DNA of 39,024 bases from Flavobacteriales bacterium (GCA_020630395.1 JAHDBM010000019.1:1-39024); one strand, 5' to 3'; counted from the stretch's first letter, positions 16,071 to 25,791 are shown. Numbers and translations: made by a program. The notes: generated from the letters alone by a model not told the origin.

Positions 16071-16790
16071 TTATAGGCTCATCATATCTCTAAATCTTTG
16101 CGCTTGCCTTCTGGATACCTCTATTTCTTCATTAGAAGTTAAGGTCAATCTTAAACCTCCACTAAACCAATTATCTACTTTTTTTATCCAGTTTACATTC
16201 ACGATATGTTTTCGGCTGGTTCTAAAAAACTGCTTGTCTTCTAAACGATCTTCAATATTACTAAGTGATCTTAAAATTAAGGGTTTAGAGTTTTCAAAGT
16301 ATACTTTAACGTAATTTCCTTCTGATTCAAAATACCGTATATCTGCAAGCTTTACAAACCAGCATTTTTCGCCATCTTTTAAAAAGATTTGATCTTCATA
16401 AGATAGTTTTTGATTGTTATGCTCTTTTTTTTCTGGTAATTTTATTTTTGCAAGTGTAGCTTTTAGTCGCTCTGGATCTATTGGTTTGAGAATATAATCA
16501 AAGGCATTTACTTCAAATGCTTTGAGTGCAAATTCATCATAAGCCGTTACAAAAATTACAAAAGGAATATATTCAAGTTCTTCTAGTAGATCGAACCCTG
16601 TTTTTTCAGGCATTTGGATGTCAAGAAAAATTAAATCGGGTTTTAAAGCTTCAATTTTTTCTTTGCCTTCGTCTGCATTAGCACATTCTTCAATAATTTC
16701 TATTTGCTTAAAGTCAGTTAATAATGAACGGAGTTCCGTTCTGGCTAAACGTTCATCATCAATTAATATAGTTTTTATTGTTTTACTCAT
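16071..16790 (-). CDS. LytTR-family response regulator
   Basis: A 239-residue regulator. The receiver domain (1-120) has D11/D12, phospho-acceptor D57 (LIFLDIQMP) and the conserved lysine in ILKPID. The C-terminal LytTR DNA-binding domain (about 135-237) includes IRYFESEGNYVKVYF and FFRTSRKHIVNVNWIKKV. Its start overlaps the kinase stop by four bases (ATGA), so translation is coupled. The pair is of the AgrA/LytR plus LytS type. Its targets are unknown. Confidence 0.95.
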   Translation of the reverse strand: MSKTIKTILIDDERLARTELRSLLTDFKQIEIIEECANADEGKEKIEALKPDLIFLDIQMPEKTGFDLLEELEYIPFVIFVTAYDEFALKAFEVNAFDYILKPIDPERLKATLAKIKLPEKKEHNNQKLSYEDQIFLKDGEKCWFVKLADIRYFESEGNYVKVYFENSKPLILRSLSNIEDRLEDKQFFRTSRKHIVNVNWIKKVDNWFSGGLRLTLTSNEEIEVSRRQAQRFRDMMSL

Positions 16791-17818
16791 GTTGTTGGTA
16801 TTTGCAGAGTGGTAATAACCGTTTCATTTTTTCCTTCACTTAATGTGAATTTAGCTTTATTTCCGTATTCTAGCAATAAACGCTTTTTAGTATTTTCAAT
16901 TCCAACACCAGTTTCACTTTTCTTTTTTAATGCTAATGTCCCCGAATTAGTAATAACAAGATGAAGTTTGTTTTCAATTAAGGAAGAGTTTATTGTTATT
17001 TCTCCGCCCTTAATACGTTTTGCTATTCCATGTTTAATTCCATTCTCTACTAGTGTTTGTAATAATAATGGAGGCAATTTTATTTGTTCGTGTTGTTTAT
17101 CTATGTTGATGTTAACTTTTAAGCGTTCTTCGTATCTTATTTTTTCTAAACTAAGGTATGCTTCTACAATATTCATTTCTTCTTTTAACGAAACGAGCTT
17201 GTCTTTACTATGAATAAGGGCGTTTCTAAGAATACTAGATAACTGTGTTATGGCTTGTTTTGCTTGTTTAGGGTTTTCATCTACAAGGGCTCTAATGCTA
17301 TTCATAGCATTAAACATAAAATGGGGATTTAATTGAGACCGTAAATTTTGCAGTTCAATTTCATTTTTTAGGGCCTCTAACTTAACATTTTTTAATTCTT
17401 GAGATTTTGATCGATCACGATAAGCATATGCAAAATATATGACACTCCATATTAAGTATAGAAAAAAACCAATTGATACTGTATTCGAATCGAGCCAAAT
17501 CCATTCTGCTTCATTAATTAAAAAATTTAAAAAATTTGTAGTTACTGAAAATAGTAATGCTAATACAATACTAGAAACAATTATTTTTAAAAGAACAATC
17601 CCAAGTTTATTTTTAACCCAATCGAAAGAGATGATAATTAGTCGGTAGCAATGACTAATACTAATATTAAACAGAAATAGTCCAGCTAAAAACAATCCAA
17701 GCGTTATTCCAACATTAGTTTTAGATTGTATAGAGTAGCCTACTAAACCAACATAAACTCCCCATCCCAAAAATTGCAGAAGGTAATATAGTTTCGTTTT
17801 ATTGTTTTGATCTTCCAT
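16787..17818 (-). CDS. LytS-type (His_kinase domain) sensor histidine kinase
   Basis: A 343-residue membrane kinase with four predicted transmembrane helices in the first 135 residues (about 12-29, 38-60, 74-99 and 112-132). A coiled linker leads to the His_kinase domain with QLNPHFMFNAMNSIRAL, phospho-acceptor H166. The HATPase region has LLLQTLVENGIKHGI (N-box) and GVGIENTKKRL (G-box). It has no separate extracellular sensor domain, as is common in LytS-type kinases of Bacteroidota. It lies 4 bp after heme A synthase and overlaps its cognate LytTR regulator. Confidence 0.95.
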   Translation of the reverse strand: MEDQNNKTKLYYLLQFLGWGVYVGLVGYSIQSKTNVGITLGLFLAGLFLFNISISHCYRLIIISFDWVKNKLGIVLLKIIVSSIVLALLFSVTTNFLNFLINEAEWIWLDSNTVSIGFFLYLIWSVIYFAYAYRDRSKSQELKNVKLEALKNEIELQNLRSQLNPHFMFNAMNSIRALVDENPKQAKQAITQLSSILRNALIHSKDKLVSLKEEMNIVEAYLSLEKIRYEERLKVNINIDKQHEQIKLPPLLLQTLVENGIKHGIAKRIKGGEITINSSLIENKLHLVITNSGTLALKKKSETGVGIENTKKRLLLEYGNKAKFTLSEGKNETVITTLQIPTT

Positions 17819-17822
17819 TGAC

Positions 17823-18875
17823 CTACTTTTTGGATGTGCTTAGCATTATAGTTACTAAAAAACCAAATAATAATAAAGAAAGTAACAAATGAAAGGGTTG
17901 CCCATAAGCCTGCATACCTAAATAAAATAAAAACATTCCAATTCCAATTTCTAGAACTAATAAAGCAAGGGTAATATAGGCTCTTTTAATAAGCACTTTA
18001 GATTGTATGAAATGCCAGCTAATAAAGCCAATTATTATCGCCAAAACTATCGAAAATGATCTATGAATGTAAAATGTTAAGCCAAATTGATCGGCTAATA
18101 AAGAACGATCTATTCCTGTTTCTAAAAAATGATCTACTTCTTGCCTCACTTGAGTACCTAAAATGATTTGAATAGTCAACAAAACCAGAGCAATTGGAAT
18201 TAAATAAAACCATTTTGTTGTTACTTTATTTTTATCACTATTTATTTTTCTAAAGAATAATAACTGTATGATGATGAGTATAAGTACTCCTAGCATATGG
18301 TAAGTTATGGTTACTGGTGCAAGGTTATTATCAACTGTTATTTTTCCCAACCATGCTTCAAATCCAATAAATAAAATAAGCAGAATAGATAACCAAGTTG
18401 ACGCTTTATTTGTTTTCCATTTTTTAATAGAAAGTATAAGTTGTATGAATGCAAAAAAACCAAGTAAAGCACCCATCAAGCGATTTATATATTCTGTCCA
18501 AGTATGGTAAACATTAAACTCAGCATAATCGTGTTTGGTATATTTATCCCAGTTAACAGGATTAAAAGTAGAAGAAGTAGTAAACGATTTATTAGCTGAT
18601 AGTAAAGTCTTATCTTCTACTGCAGATTCTATCTCACCAGAAGATATAGATTGAATATTGGAAGATGTATGAATAATTAATTGCCCTTTCTCGAAGGATT
18701 TGTTTTCTTCCCATAAAATATCTTCTTCTTGTGTTGGAGGAATTAAATAACCAAAACATTTAGGCCAATCAGGACAACCCATTCCCGAACCAGTCATGCG
18801 AACAACACTTCCAGCTATAATAACTAGGTAGATATTTATCATTACTATTATTCCAATTCGGTTAAGCCCTTTCAT
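17823..18875 (-). CDS. ctaA: Heme A synthase, COX15/CtaA family
   Basis: A 350-residue polytopic inner-membrane protein with about eight helices, oxidising the C8 methyl of heme O to give heme A for cytochrome oxidase. The family start is visible: VVRMTGSGMGCPDWPKCFG, with a cysteine pair C34/C40, the HTWTEYINRLMG motif in the middle, TYHMLG and YIHRSFS histidine motifs, and the C-terminal PFHLLLSL histidine. A long polar loop of about 90 residues follows the cysteine pair, as in Bacteroidota members. It heads the operon with the LytS/LytTR pair and CysQ; a functional link to them is not evident. Confidence 0.92.
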   Translation of the reverse strand: MKGLNRIGIIVMINIYLVIIAGSVVRMTGSGMGCPDWPKCFGYLIPPTQEEDILWEENKSFEKGQLIIHTSSNIQSISSGEIESAVEDKTLLSANKSFTTSSTFNPVNWDKYTKHDYAEFNVYHTWTEYINRLMGALLGFFAFIQLILSIKKWKTNKASTWLSILLILFIGFEAWLGKITVDNNLAPVTITYHMLGVLILIIIQLLFFRKINSDKNKVTTKWFYLIPIALVLLTIQIILGTQVRQEVDHFLETGIDRSLLADQFGLTFYIHRSFSIVLAIIIGFISWHFIQSKVLIKRAYITLALLVLEIGIGMFLFYLGMQAYGQPFHLLLSLLLFGFLVTIMLSTSKK

Positions 18876-19191
18876 TTTATTTGAATTAAATCTTGATAAA
18901 AATTAATCTGTAAAGCATTTAGTTTTTTTAGGAATATTCTTGTAAAATGATCCCGAATCAATGTCGAGATAATATTTTTCTTTAAGCCAAATGTATTACA
19001 GGTTAAAGTTACATAATTATCATGGCTTCATTTTATGATTTAGATCATTTTGAAAAAAAATTATGTTATCATATAACCTTAATTAAATGGTTTCATTTTC
19101 AGTTGTTTGAAGTAGATTAATAAAAAGATAACAGATTGAAAACTGCATAAGAAAAAGAAAAGTATTTAATTAGTAGATATTTGATGTTAAT
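18876..19191. other. Divergent intergenic region of 316 bp with two small palindromes
   Basis: No gene of any size was recognised here. It separates the ctaA operon (-) and the lamin-tail gene (+), so it should hold both promoters, but no clear TAnnTTTG match was found. It contains the palindrome ATGAT-N4-ATCAT at 19035-19048, which is like a Crp/Fnr half-site pair, and GTTAT-CAT-ATAAC at 19065-19077. Confidence 0.6.
19035..19048. promoter_or_regulatory. Possible Crp/Fnr-type operator
   Basis: Palindrome with ATGAT and ATCAT arms around TTAG. It fits TGAT-N4-ATCA, the core of the FNR/CRP-family consensus (TTGAT-N4-ATCAA), with the outermost base of each arm different. Location in the promoter gap of heme A synthase makes it plausible, but a 14-bp site arises easily by chance in AT-rich DNA. 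Confidence 0.35.
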
Positions 19192-20295
19192 ATGAAACAA
19201 TATTTTGCAATCTTATTGGTGTTAATTAGTATTCAATTTGAGGGGTTTTCTCAAGGATTAATTATAAACGAATTTTCTAATGGACCTAGTGGTACACAAG
19301 AATGGATAGAGTTGCTTGTAATAGGAGACTCTGCATTTCCAACTGCTACAGTAAACTTAATAGGATATATATTAGATGATAATGGAGGTAATTTTGAAGC
19401 TTCGACAGGTGGTGTTGGAATAGCAGATGGACACATAAAATTTGGAAATGCTTTTAATGCAATTCCTCCAGGAGCAATAATTGTTATTTATAATGAAGGG
19501 AGTAAAGCTGCTAATATTCCATTGGACGACCCTGTAGATGCAAACAATGATAGCGTATACATTTTGGCAGGAAACCATAGTTCATTACAGGCATGTAGTT
19601 CAGTACCAGTAATCGGAACGTTTTCTTATTCGTGTACTCCTACTAGTAGTCAATGGAATTATGTTGGATTACGTAATGGAGGTGATGCTATTCAAATTAG
19701 AACGCCTCTAAATCAATTATATCATGGTTTTTCTTATGGAGATGTAACAGCTCCTTTTCCTTTGTTTCCTAGCTCAGTTTCAAGTTGGAATATTGGTAAT
19801 GGAGGTACTGGATTGGCCTATGAATTTGATTGTGGTGATTGGGAAGTGTTAACTTCATTTAACGAAATAAATGAAAGTGTATCTACTCCTGGATTTCCAA
19901 ATACAGGGAACAATAATAATTTCATAGCCAAACTTAGAAATGGAACATTTAATTATGATTCGTTACATGTAAATTGCTCCAGTACAGTGGTTAATCCACC
20001 ACCAGTAATTGACACAGCTATTCCTTTACCAAAAATCAATATCCCAAATGTATTTTCACCAAACAAGGATGGAAATAATGATGTGTTTATTATTGATAGC
20101 TTATTATATTATGATGTAAAGGATTTCGCAATCTACAATAGATGGGGAAAACAAGTGTATCGTGCTATTAATTACCAAAATAATTGGAATGGTAATACAA
20201 ATGATGGAGACGAATTATCACAAGGTACTTATTATTATATCCTTGATATTGGAGAGAAGAAAAAGAGAACTGGTTTTATCAGTTTATTTAGGTAA
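19192..20295 (+). CDS. Secreted lamin-tail-domain protein with type-B type IX secretion sorting domain
   Basis: A 367-residue exported protein. It has a signal peptide (YFAILLVLISIQFEGFSQ), then a lamin-tail-like domain (about 20-165) starting with GLIINEFSNGPSGTQEWIEL, and a C-terminal type-B sorting domain of about 85 residues (PNVFSPNKDGNNDVF, FAIYNRWGKQVY, NWNGNTNDGDEL, LSQGTYYYILDI). This domain is what sends cargo through the type IX secretion system to the surface or outside the cell. The function of the lamin-tail part is unknown. Its last 12 bp overlap the convergent hydrolase gene. Confidence 0.9.
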   Translation: MKQYFAILLVLISIQFEGFSQGLIINEFSNGPSGTQEWIELLVIGDSAFPTATVNLIGYILDDNGGNFEASTGGVGIADGHIKFGNAFNAIPPGAIIVIYNEGSKAANIPLDDPVDANNDSVYILAGNHSSLQACSSVPVIGTFSYSCTPTSSQWNYVGLRNGGDAIQIRTPLNQLYHGFSYGDVTAPFPLFPSSVSSWNIGNGGTGLAYEFDCGDWEVLTSFNEINESVSTPGFPNTGNNNNFIAKLRNGTFNYDSLHVNCSSTVVNPPPVIDTAIPLPKINIPNVFSPNKDGNNDVFIIDSLLYYDVKDFAIYNRWGKQVYRAINYQNNWNGNTNDGDELSQGTYYYILDIGEKKKRTGFISLFR

Positions 20296-21672
20296 ATTAT
20301 TTATCCAGGCACTAATTTTAGTTAAAACTTCTAGGGAGATGGTTTCCTCAATTTTATTATACTCATCTATATTTCCTGTTTCACAATGTTGAAATAAGTG
20401 GTTGAGATTATCTAATTCAACAATATCATATTGTTTACATTTTCCATTGTCAAGTTTTTGTTTTAATGCTGGGAGATTTAAATAATATGGAACCTGAGTA
20501 TCTTTCTTTCCATTCAGTGCTAGTAAAGGTTGTTTGATCTTTTGTAAATAACTAGAAGGATTAATGCTAATAAAACTTTTATACCAAGGCGTTAGCACCT
20601 GTAATTTTATGGCTTGGGCAAATTGAATTCTAGTCATCAATTTTTTGTATTGAGGATCTGATCGTTTATCTAGATTGTTAGTGATAACGGTTGTTAATGT
20701 ATTACTCAACTTGTCTTTTTCTTCAATAGCTAATACTAAAGAATCAACCGAAGTAAACAGTTCTTTGTTGAGATTCATTTCTTCTTCACTCATACTCATT
20801 GATTCATAAACCAATCTTCTTTGTTCATGCATCATTTCTGAAGGAGGTATGGTGGGTCCAGCTAACATGACAACAAATTTCACTTTACGTGACTTACTTG
20901 CCAACCATGGAGCAATTATTCCTCCTTCACTATGTCCTAGCAAACCAATTTTAGCAATGTGTTTATGTTTGTTTAACTGGTTTACAATTGCTTTAGCGTC
21001 TCTATAAAAATCATTAAGATCAGAAGTGCCAAATTTACCCGTAGAATGTTCAACACCTCTATCATCATATCTAAAAGAGCCTATTCCATTTTGTGCTAAA
21101 TGATCGGCAATAACAGCAAAAGGTTTATGTTTAAAAACTTCAGAGTCTCTATTTTGTGGCCCACTACCTGATATCAAGATAATAACAGGGTGTTTACCTT
21201 CTTTTTTTGGTAGTGTTAATGTTCCTGATAAGGTTACGTTATCTTTTTTATTTTCTATTTCTAACTCTTCGGTATAATAATTAAAAGGGGGTTTGGGTGT
21301 TTGTGGTCTTTTTAGTTCTTTCTTCTTTATTTCAGTTCTTTGGAAATTAAGTTCAATATCCATTCCTTGATTAAAAAAGCCAACAATTTTACTCTTTTGC
21401 AATGAGCCAGTATATTTACCTCTAAAAACTTCAAAATAAATAGAGTCTTTCCAAATGATTATTGAGTCGACTTTCTTGCCAAAAATCTTTTGATCAGGGC
21501 TATCTAATAAGCATGCTAATCCATTGTTGGTATTGTTAATGGTAATGTTAATTGATAATTCTTGTCCCATAACCTCTCCCACGGCATACCATTTACCAGT
21601 GAATTCGGTTACTTGACAAAATAAATTGTTAAACAAGAAGCAAGTAATGACAATAAAATAGTATCTCATCAT
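20284..21672 (-). CDS. Secreted alpha/beta hydrolase
   Basis: A 462-residue protein with a signal peptide (YYFIVITCFLFNNLFCQ), an N-terminal region of about 110 residues that looks like a beta-rich domain, and an alpha/beta hydrolase domain. The oxyanion region SGSGPQNRDSE (169-179) precedes the nucleophile elbow GHSEGG with S248; LNGKKDTQVP and NLNHLFQ near the end hold the likely acid and histidine. It resembles S9-like or dienelactone-hydrolase-like secreted peptidases and esterases; the substrate is unknown. Its start overlaps the stop of the upstream TSP3/OmpA gene by one base, so the two are probably co-transcribed. Confidence 0.87.
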   Translation of the reverse strand: MMRYYFIVITCFLFNNLFCQVTEFTGKWYAVGEVMGQELSINITINNTNNGLACLLDSPDQKIFGKKVDSIIIWKDSIYFEVFRGKYTGSLQKSKIVGFFNQGMDIELNFQRTEIKKKELKRPQTPKPPFNYYTEELEIENKKDNVTLSGTLTLPKKEGKHPVIILISGSGPQNRDSEVFKHKPFAVIADHLAQNGIGSFRYDDRGVEHSTGKFGTSDLNDFYRDAKAIVNQLNKHKHIAKIGLLGHSEGGIIAPWLASKSRKVKFVVMLAGPTIPPSEMMHEQRRLVYESMSMSEEEMNLNKELFTSVDSLVLAIEEKDKLSNTLTTVITNNLDKRSDPQYKKLMTRIQFAQAIKLQVLTPWYKSFISINPSSYLQKIKQPLLALNGKKDTQVPYYLNLPALKQKLDNGKCKQYDIVELDNLNHLFQHCETGNIDEYNKIEETISLEVLTKISAWINNLPK

Positions 21673-23189
21673 TATTTCACTACAAACTCAACTCTTCTAT
21701 TTTGGGTTCTTCCTTCTTGGGTAGTGTTTTCTGCGATAGGTCTAGAATTTCCATAACCAATTGCTGTTAATCTAGAGGCATCAACTCCTTTTTGAATTAA
21801 ATAATTTCTAGCCGATTCAGCTCTTCTTTTTGAAAGATTAAGATTAGAAGTAGGATTACCAACATTATCAGTATGTCCTTCAATACTTAAGTTAATTTTC
21901 GAGTTGTTGTTCATAACAGAAACAACATTATTCAATTTCGCATAAGATTCTGGCTTTATAACTGCCGATCCTGTTTTAAAGAATAACCCTTTCATAGCTT
22001 GAATTAATACTTCTTCTTCCTCTTTTTTAACTTTAGGACAGCCTTTATTTTCTTTTAACCCTGCTTCATTTGGACAGGCATCTTCACTGTCTATTATACC
22101 ATCTTTATCTGTGTCTGGACAACCTTTAATAGTACCATACACCTTAGGGCAAGCATCATCTATATCAGCTATTCCATCTTTATCCGTATCAGGACATCCT
22201 TTTAATGTTCCGTAAATACTAGGACATTTATCATTTTTATCTGCAATACCATCTTTATCGGTATCCGGGCAACCTTTAATTGTGCCAGCAAGATCAGGGC
22301 ATTCATCATCTTTATCTGCTATTTTATCGCCATCTTTATCTGGGCAGCCTAGTAGTTTTCCAGGAGTATTGGGACATTTATCATCTTTATCTGCAACTAA
22401 ATCATTATCAGTATCGGGACAGCCGTTTAATTTTCCAGCAACATTAGGGCACTTATCATCTGCATCAGCAACTCCATCTTTATCAGCATCAGGACAACCA
22501 TTAGCAGTTTCAGAACCAGCAATAGTTGGACATTTATCGTCTTTATCTGCAATACCATCTTTATCTTGATCTGTTTTACCAAAACTATATACTACACCTA
22601 GTGAATGGTAATTAAAAATATCTCCAAAATTTTGCTCAAATGGAGAATCTTGATTGTTATCTAAATTATCAGAAAAAGAGTATTTTGTTAGTGTTCTTAC
22701 TTCAACAGCAAATGCTTCATTTACCTTTATGTTTAACCCAAGCCCAACAGGAATACCAAAATCAATATCATTTTCGCCTAAGTTGGTGTAATGGCCAGAC
22801 TCTGAATAGGTAAGTCCTCCACCAATAAAAACAAAAGGGCTTAATCTGTAATCTTCAGCTAGAATATAACCATTATCAAACTTGTACTTAAGGCTTAAGT
22901 TGTAATCAAATAAACTGTTTTTAAATGTCCCCTTTCCTCCTTCAAAATCAATTAATCCATGAGAAAAACTACCCATAGCATCAAAAGATGAATTTAAATA
23001 CCTGTAAATATTAATTCCAAAAGCACCATGGTTATTGATAATCGTCCAAAATTCACTCCCTAGATCACCATAATATTCTTTCGTTCCAAAACTTGCTCCT
23101 ACAGCCCATTTTCTATTGTCGTTTTGAGAGTAACCATTACTAATTAATAATACAGTAATAATGGAAAGAAATAAATTTTTCATAGTCAT
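21672..23189 (-). CDS. OmpA-family outer membrane protein with thrombospondin type 3 repeats
   Basis: About 505 residues, in three parts. An N-terminal signal peptide and barrel-like region run to about residue 205. Then come seven thrombospondin type 3 repeats, each with a DxDxDGIADxDDxCP-like calcium-binding motif. Last is a C-terminal OmpA-like domain of about 110 residues (SIEGHTDNVG, LSKRRAESARNYL, NRRVEFVVK), which binds peptidoglycan. The whole matches the OmpA-TSP3 porins common in Bacteroidota. A TTG at 23204 would extend the start; ATG at 23189 or 23183 gives a normal signal peptide and is preferred. The repeats make a coding-strand DNA repeat of about 75 bp. Confidence 0.93.
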   Translation of the reverse strand: MTMKNLFLSIITVLLISNGYSQNDNRKWAVGASFGTKEYYGDLGSEFWTIINNHGAFGINIYRYLNSSFDAMGSFSHGLIDFEGGKGTFKNSLFDYNLSLKYKFDNGYILAEDYRLSPFVFIGGGLTYSESGHYTNLGENDIDFGIPVGLGLNIKVNEAFAVEVRTLTKYSFSDNLDNNQDSPFEQNFGDIFNYHSLGVVYSFGKTDQDKDGIADKDDKCPTIAGSETANGCPDADKDGVADADDKCPNVAGKLNGCPDTDNDLVADKDDKCPNTPGKLLGCPDKDGDKIADKDDECPDLAGTIKGCPDTDKDGIADKNDKCPSIYGTLKGCPDTDKDGIADIDDACPKVYGTIKGCPDTDKDGIIDSEDACPNEAGLKENKGCPKVKKEEEEVLIQAMKGLFFKTGSAVIKPESYAKLNNVVSVMNNNSKINLSIEGHTDNVGNPTSNLNLSKRRAESARNYLIQKGVDASRLTAIGYGNSRPIAENTTQEGRTQNRRVEFVVK

Positions 23190-23361
23190 GTTTTTAATCG
23201 TCAAAAGTATTGTTAATCAAAATATTAAAATTAAGAAATGAACTTTTGCCCGAATATACTAATTCTAATAAACAAAACCTTAGGATAATTAACTCCTGTA
23301 ACAACTTTAGTTTTTTATCTTTAGGCTTGATTTTTGTGGTTAATTAATCACAAGCTACACT

Positions 23362-25791
23362 ATGTTTTTGAAAAATAAACTTATCATAAATAGTTATCTA
23401 GTAACGTTAATGTTGTTGTTTGCATTAACAAACTATGCGCAAAAAGTAACAATTGTAGATTTGCAAACCAACTATCCAATAGAAAATGTTAATGTATACA
23501 ATAAGGATAAGTCTAAGGTTGAGGTTACAGGAAAGAATGGTACAGTTACACTAAAAGGATTTAATTTTAGTGAGTTAATATATGTTAGTCACTCCTCCTA
23601 TCAAACAGAAAAACTTACATTAGCCGATTTAATTGATAAAGATTTTACTATTAAAATGGTAAATGAAAAAATTTTAAAAGAGGTCATCATAAATCCACTC
23701 CGAGAAGATGTTTTAGAAAGCATTCAAACAAATAGAATCGAGCAAATTACAGAGCAAGAAACACAATTTAGTAATCCTGCTACAACTGCAGATATGTTAC
23801 AACAAAATGCAGGAGTTTTAGTTCAAAAATCACAAGCCGGAGGAGGTAGCCCAGTTATTAGAGGGTTTGAGGCAAATAAGATTTTACTTGTATTGGATGG
23901 TGTTAGGTTAAACAATGCAATTTATAGAGGCGGGCATCTACAAAATGCGATTACAGTGGATAATAATATTTTAAAAAATACAGATGTTTTTTATGGTCCA
24001 GGATCAGTTGTATATGGAAGTGATGCATTAGGAGGTGTTATTCATTTTCATACTAAAACACCAAATCCAACACAGGATGATTCTTTACAAATAAAGGCTA
24101 ATGCTTTGGTAAGGTATGCCAGTGCCTCAAATGAAAAAACAGGCCATGCAGATGTAGAGTTTGTAAATAAAAAGTGGGGGTCGTTAACATCTTTTACTTA
24201 CACTGATTTTGATGATTTAAGAATGGGAAAAAATCGACTACATGGATATGACGATTTTGGGAAAATTTTTAATTACGTACAAACCAATAATAATGTAGAT
24301 AGTGTTTTAATAAACCCTGACGTTAACGTACACAAACGAACAGGTTATAATCAAATAGATGTTTTACAAAAAGTAGTATTTGCTCCTAATAAATACGTTA
24401 AATTAATTGGAAATTTTCAATACTCAACATCAAGTAATATTAATAGGTTTGACAAGCTAAATGAGTATAGAAATGGGCAATTAAGATTTGCCGAATGGTA
24501 TTATGGTCCTCAAAATAGATTGTTGGGTTCTTTAAAGCTGGCATTAAAAGGGAAAAAAGAACTTTTTGATTTTGGAAATATCATTTTAGCTTATCAAAAA
24601 ATAGATGAAGATCGAATTTCAAGAAGATTATACGATTCACAAAGAAGAACTAGGGAAGAAGATGTGAGTGTATATAGTATTAATGCTGATTTCTCTAAAA
24701 ATTTATCTTCAAAACATAGGTTTTATTATGGTGCTGAGTTTACATATAATGATGTACAATCATCTGCTTATAACCAAGACATTAATACACTATCTATAAG
24801 TAATGAATCAACTAGATATCCAGATGGAGGTAGTAGTATTAGCACTATGGCAGTATACTTGTCTTATTCTAGAGAGATTAATAAAAAACTTAATTTTAAT
24901 ATAGGAGGAAGGTATAGTCATTTTACTAATAAGTCTAGTTTTATTGATACTACATTTGTTTCACTTCCGTTTGATGAAATTCGTTTTAATACTGGTTCGT
25001 TAATAGGTAGTTTAGGATTAACGTTTAAAGATGAAAGTGGATTGTCAATAGAAGGAATATTATCTACAGGGTTTAGGTCGCCTAATGTAGATGATTACGG
25101 TAAAGTTTTTGAGAATGATGGTTTTGTAGTAGTTCCTAATAAAAACTTAAGGCCCGAAAATATATTTAATGGAGAACTTAACTTAACTAAAAAATGGATT
25201 AAAGATGAAAAGCAAGTAGTTCGTATTCATGCTACAGCATATTACAGTATGTTAACAAATGCTATTATAAGAAGAAATTTTTCGTTAAATGGGCAAGACT
25301 CATTATTATATGATGGAGAAACTGCTAGAATACAAGCAAATCAAAATGTTAGTTTGGCAAGTGTTTATGGAGGTGTTTTAGGAGGAGCAATTAATTTTAC
25401 TTCATATTTAAGATTAAGAGGTTCGGTAACGTATACAAAAGGAAGGGACTTAACAAATAATGAGCCCGCTTCCCATATTCCACCATTATTTGGGACTGTA
25501 GGGCTGGGGTTTGCTACTCCCAAGTTCCATGTAGAGTTAAGTAATCAATTTAACGGTAAAAAAGATATTAGTGAATATGCATCTGGTAGTGTTGATAAAC
25601 CAAGTGAAGCTACTGTTGATGGAACGCCAGCTTGGAATATTTTTACATTTAGAAGCTCATATCAACTAACAGATAATGTAAAGGTTCAATTAAATGTAGA
25701 AAACATACTAGATACTCATTATAAGCAATTTGCTTCTGGAATTAGTGGTGCTGGAAGAAACATTATTATTAGTGTTAGAAGTAATTTTTAA
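23362..25791 (+). CDS. TonB-dependent outer membrane receptor, possibly heme-type
   Basis: An 809-residue receptor. It has a signal peptide, a carboxypeptidase-regulatory-like domain (about 28-95), then the plug: GGGSPVIRGFEANKILLVLDGVRLNNA, with NNILKNTDVFYGPGSVVYGSDALGG closing it. The C-terminal part is a 22-strand-type barrel ending in the aromatic strand NIIISVRSNF. A FRSP motif followed by NKNLRPE resembles the FRAP/NPNL box of heme receptors, so heme or hemoprotein uptake is possible, but the substrate is inferred. A -7-like TATCTTTA lies at 23316-23323. No TonB-ExbBD gene is in the window. Confidence 0.92.
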   Translation: MFLKNKLIINSYLVTLMLLFALTNYAQKVTIVDLQTNYPIENVNVYNKDKSKVEVTGKNGTVTLKGFNFSELIYVSHSSYQTEKLTLADLIDKDFTIKMVNEKILKEVIINPLREDVLESIQTNRIEQITEQETQFSNPATTADMLQQNAGVLVQKSQAGGGSPVIRGFEANKILLVLDGVRLNNAIYRGGHLQNAITVDNNILKNTDVFYGPGSVVYGSDALGGVIHFHTKTPNPTQDDSLQIKANALVRYASASNEKTGHADVEFVNKKWGSLTSFTYTDFDDLRMGKNRLHGYDDFGKIFNYVQTNNNVDSVLINPDVNVHKRTGYNQIDVLQKVVFAPNKYVKLIGNFQYSTSSNINRFDKLNEYRNGQLRFAEWYYGPQNRLLGSLKLALKGKKELFDFGNIILAYQKIDEDRISRRLYDSQRRTREEDVSVYSINADFSKNLSSKHRFYYGAEFTYNDVQSSAYNQDINTLSISNESTRYPDGGSSISTMAVYLSYSREINKKLNFNIGGRYSHFTNKSSFIDTTFVSLPFDEIRFNTGSLIGSLGLTFKDESGLSIEGILSTGFRSPNVDDYGKVFENDGFVVVPNKNLRPENIFNGELNLTKKWIKDEKQVVRIHATAYYSMLTNAIIRRNFSLNGQDSLLYDGETARIQANQNVSLASVYGGVLGGAINFTSYLRLRGSVTYTKGRDLTNNEPASHIPPLFGTVGLGFATPKFHVELSNQFNGKKDISEYASGSVDKPSEATVDGTPAWNIFTFRSSYQLTDNVKVQLNVENILDTHYKQFASGISGAGRNIIISVRSNF

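Noticed and set aside
18947-18962. TGAT and ATCA half-sites near 18950 as a second Crp/Fnr site
   Set aside because: The spacer is one base too long and the arms do not pair symmetrically.
22282-22569. Repetitive open frame on the + strand, rich in serine and proline
   Set aside because: It is the antisense shadow of the thrombospondin type 3 repeats of the minus-strand OmpA-family gene.
23250-23275. CTAATTCTAAT near the TonB receptor as a fifth regulon site
   Set aside because: The boxes are 6 bp apart, not 11, with no further boxes in phase.
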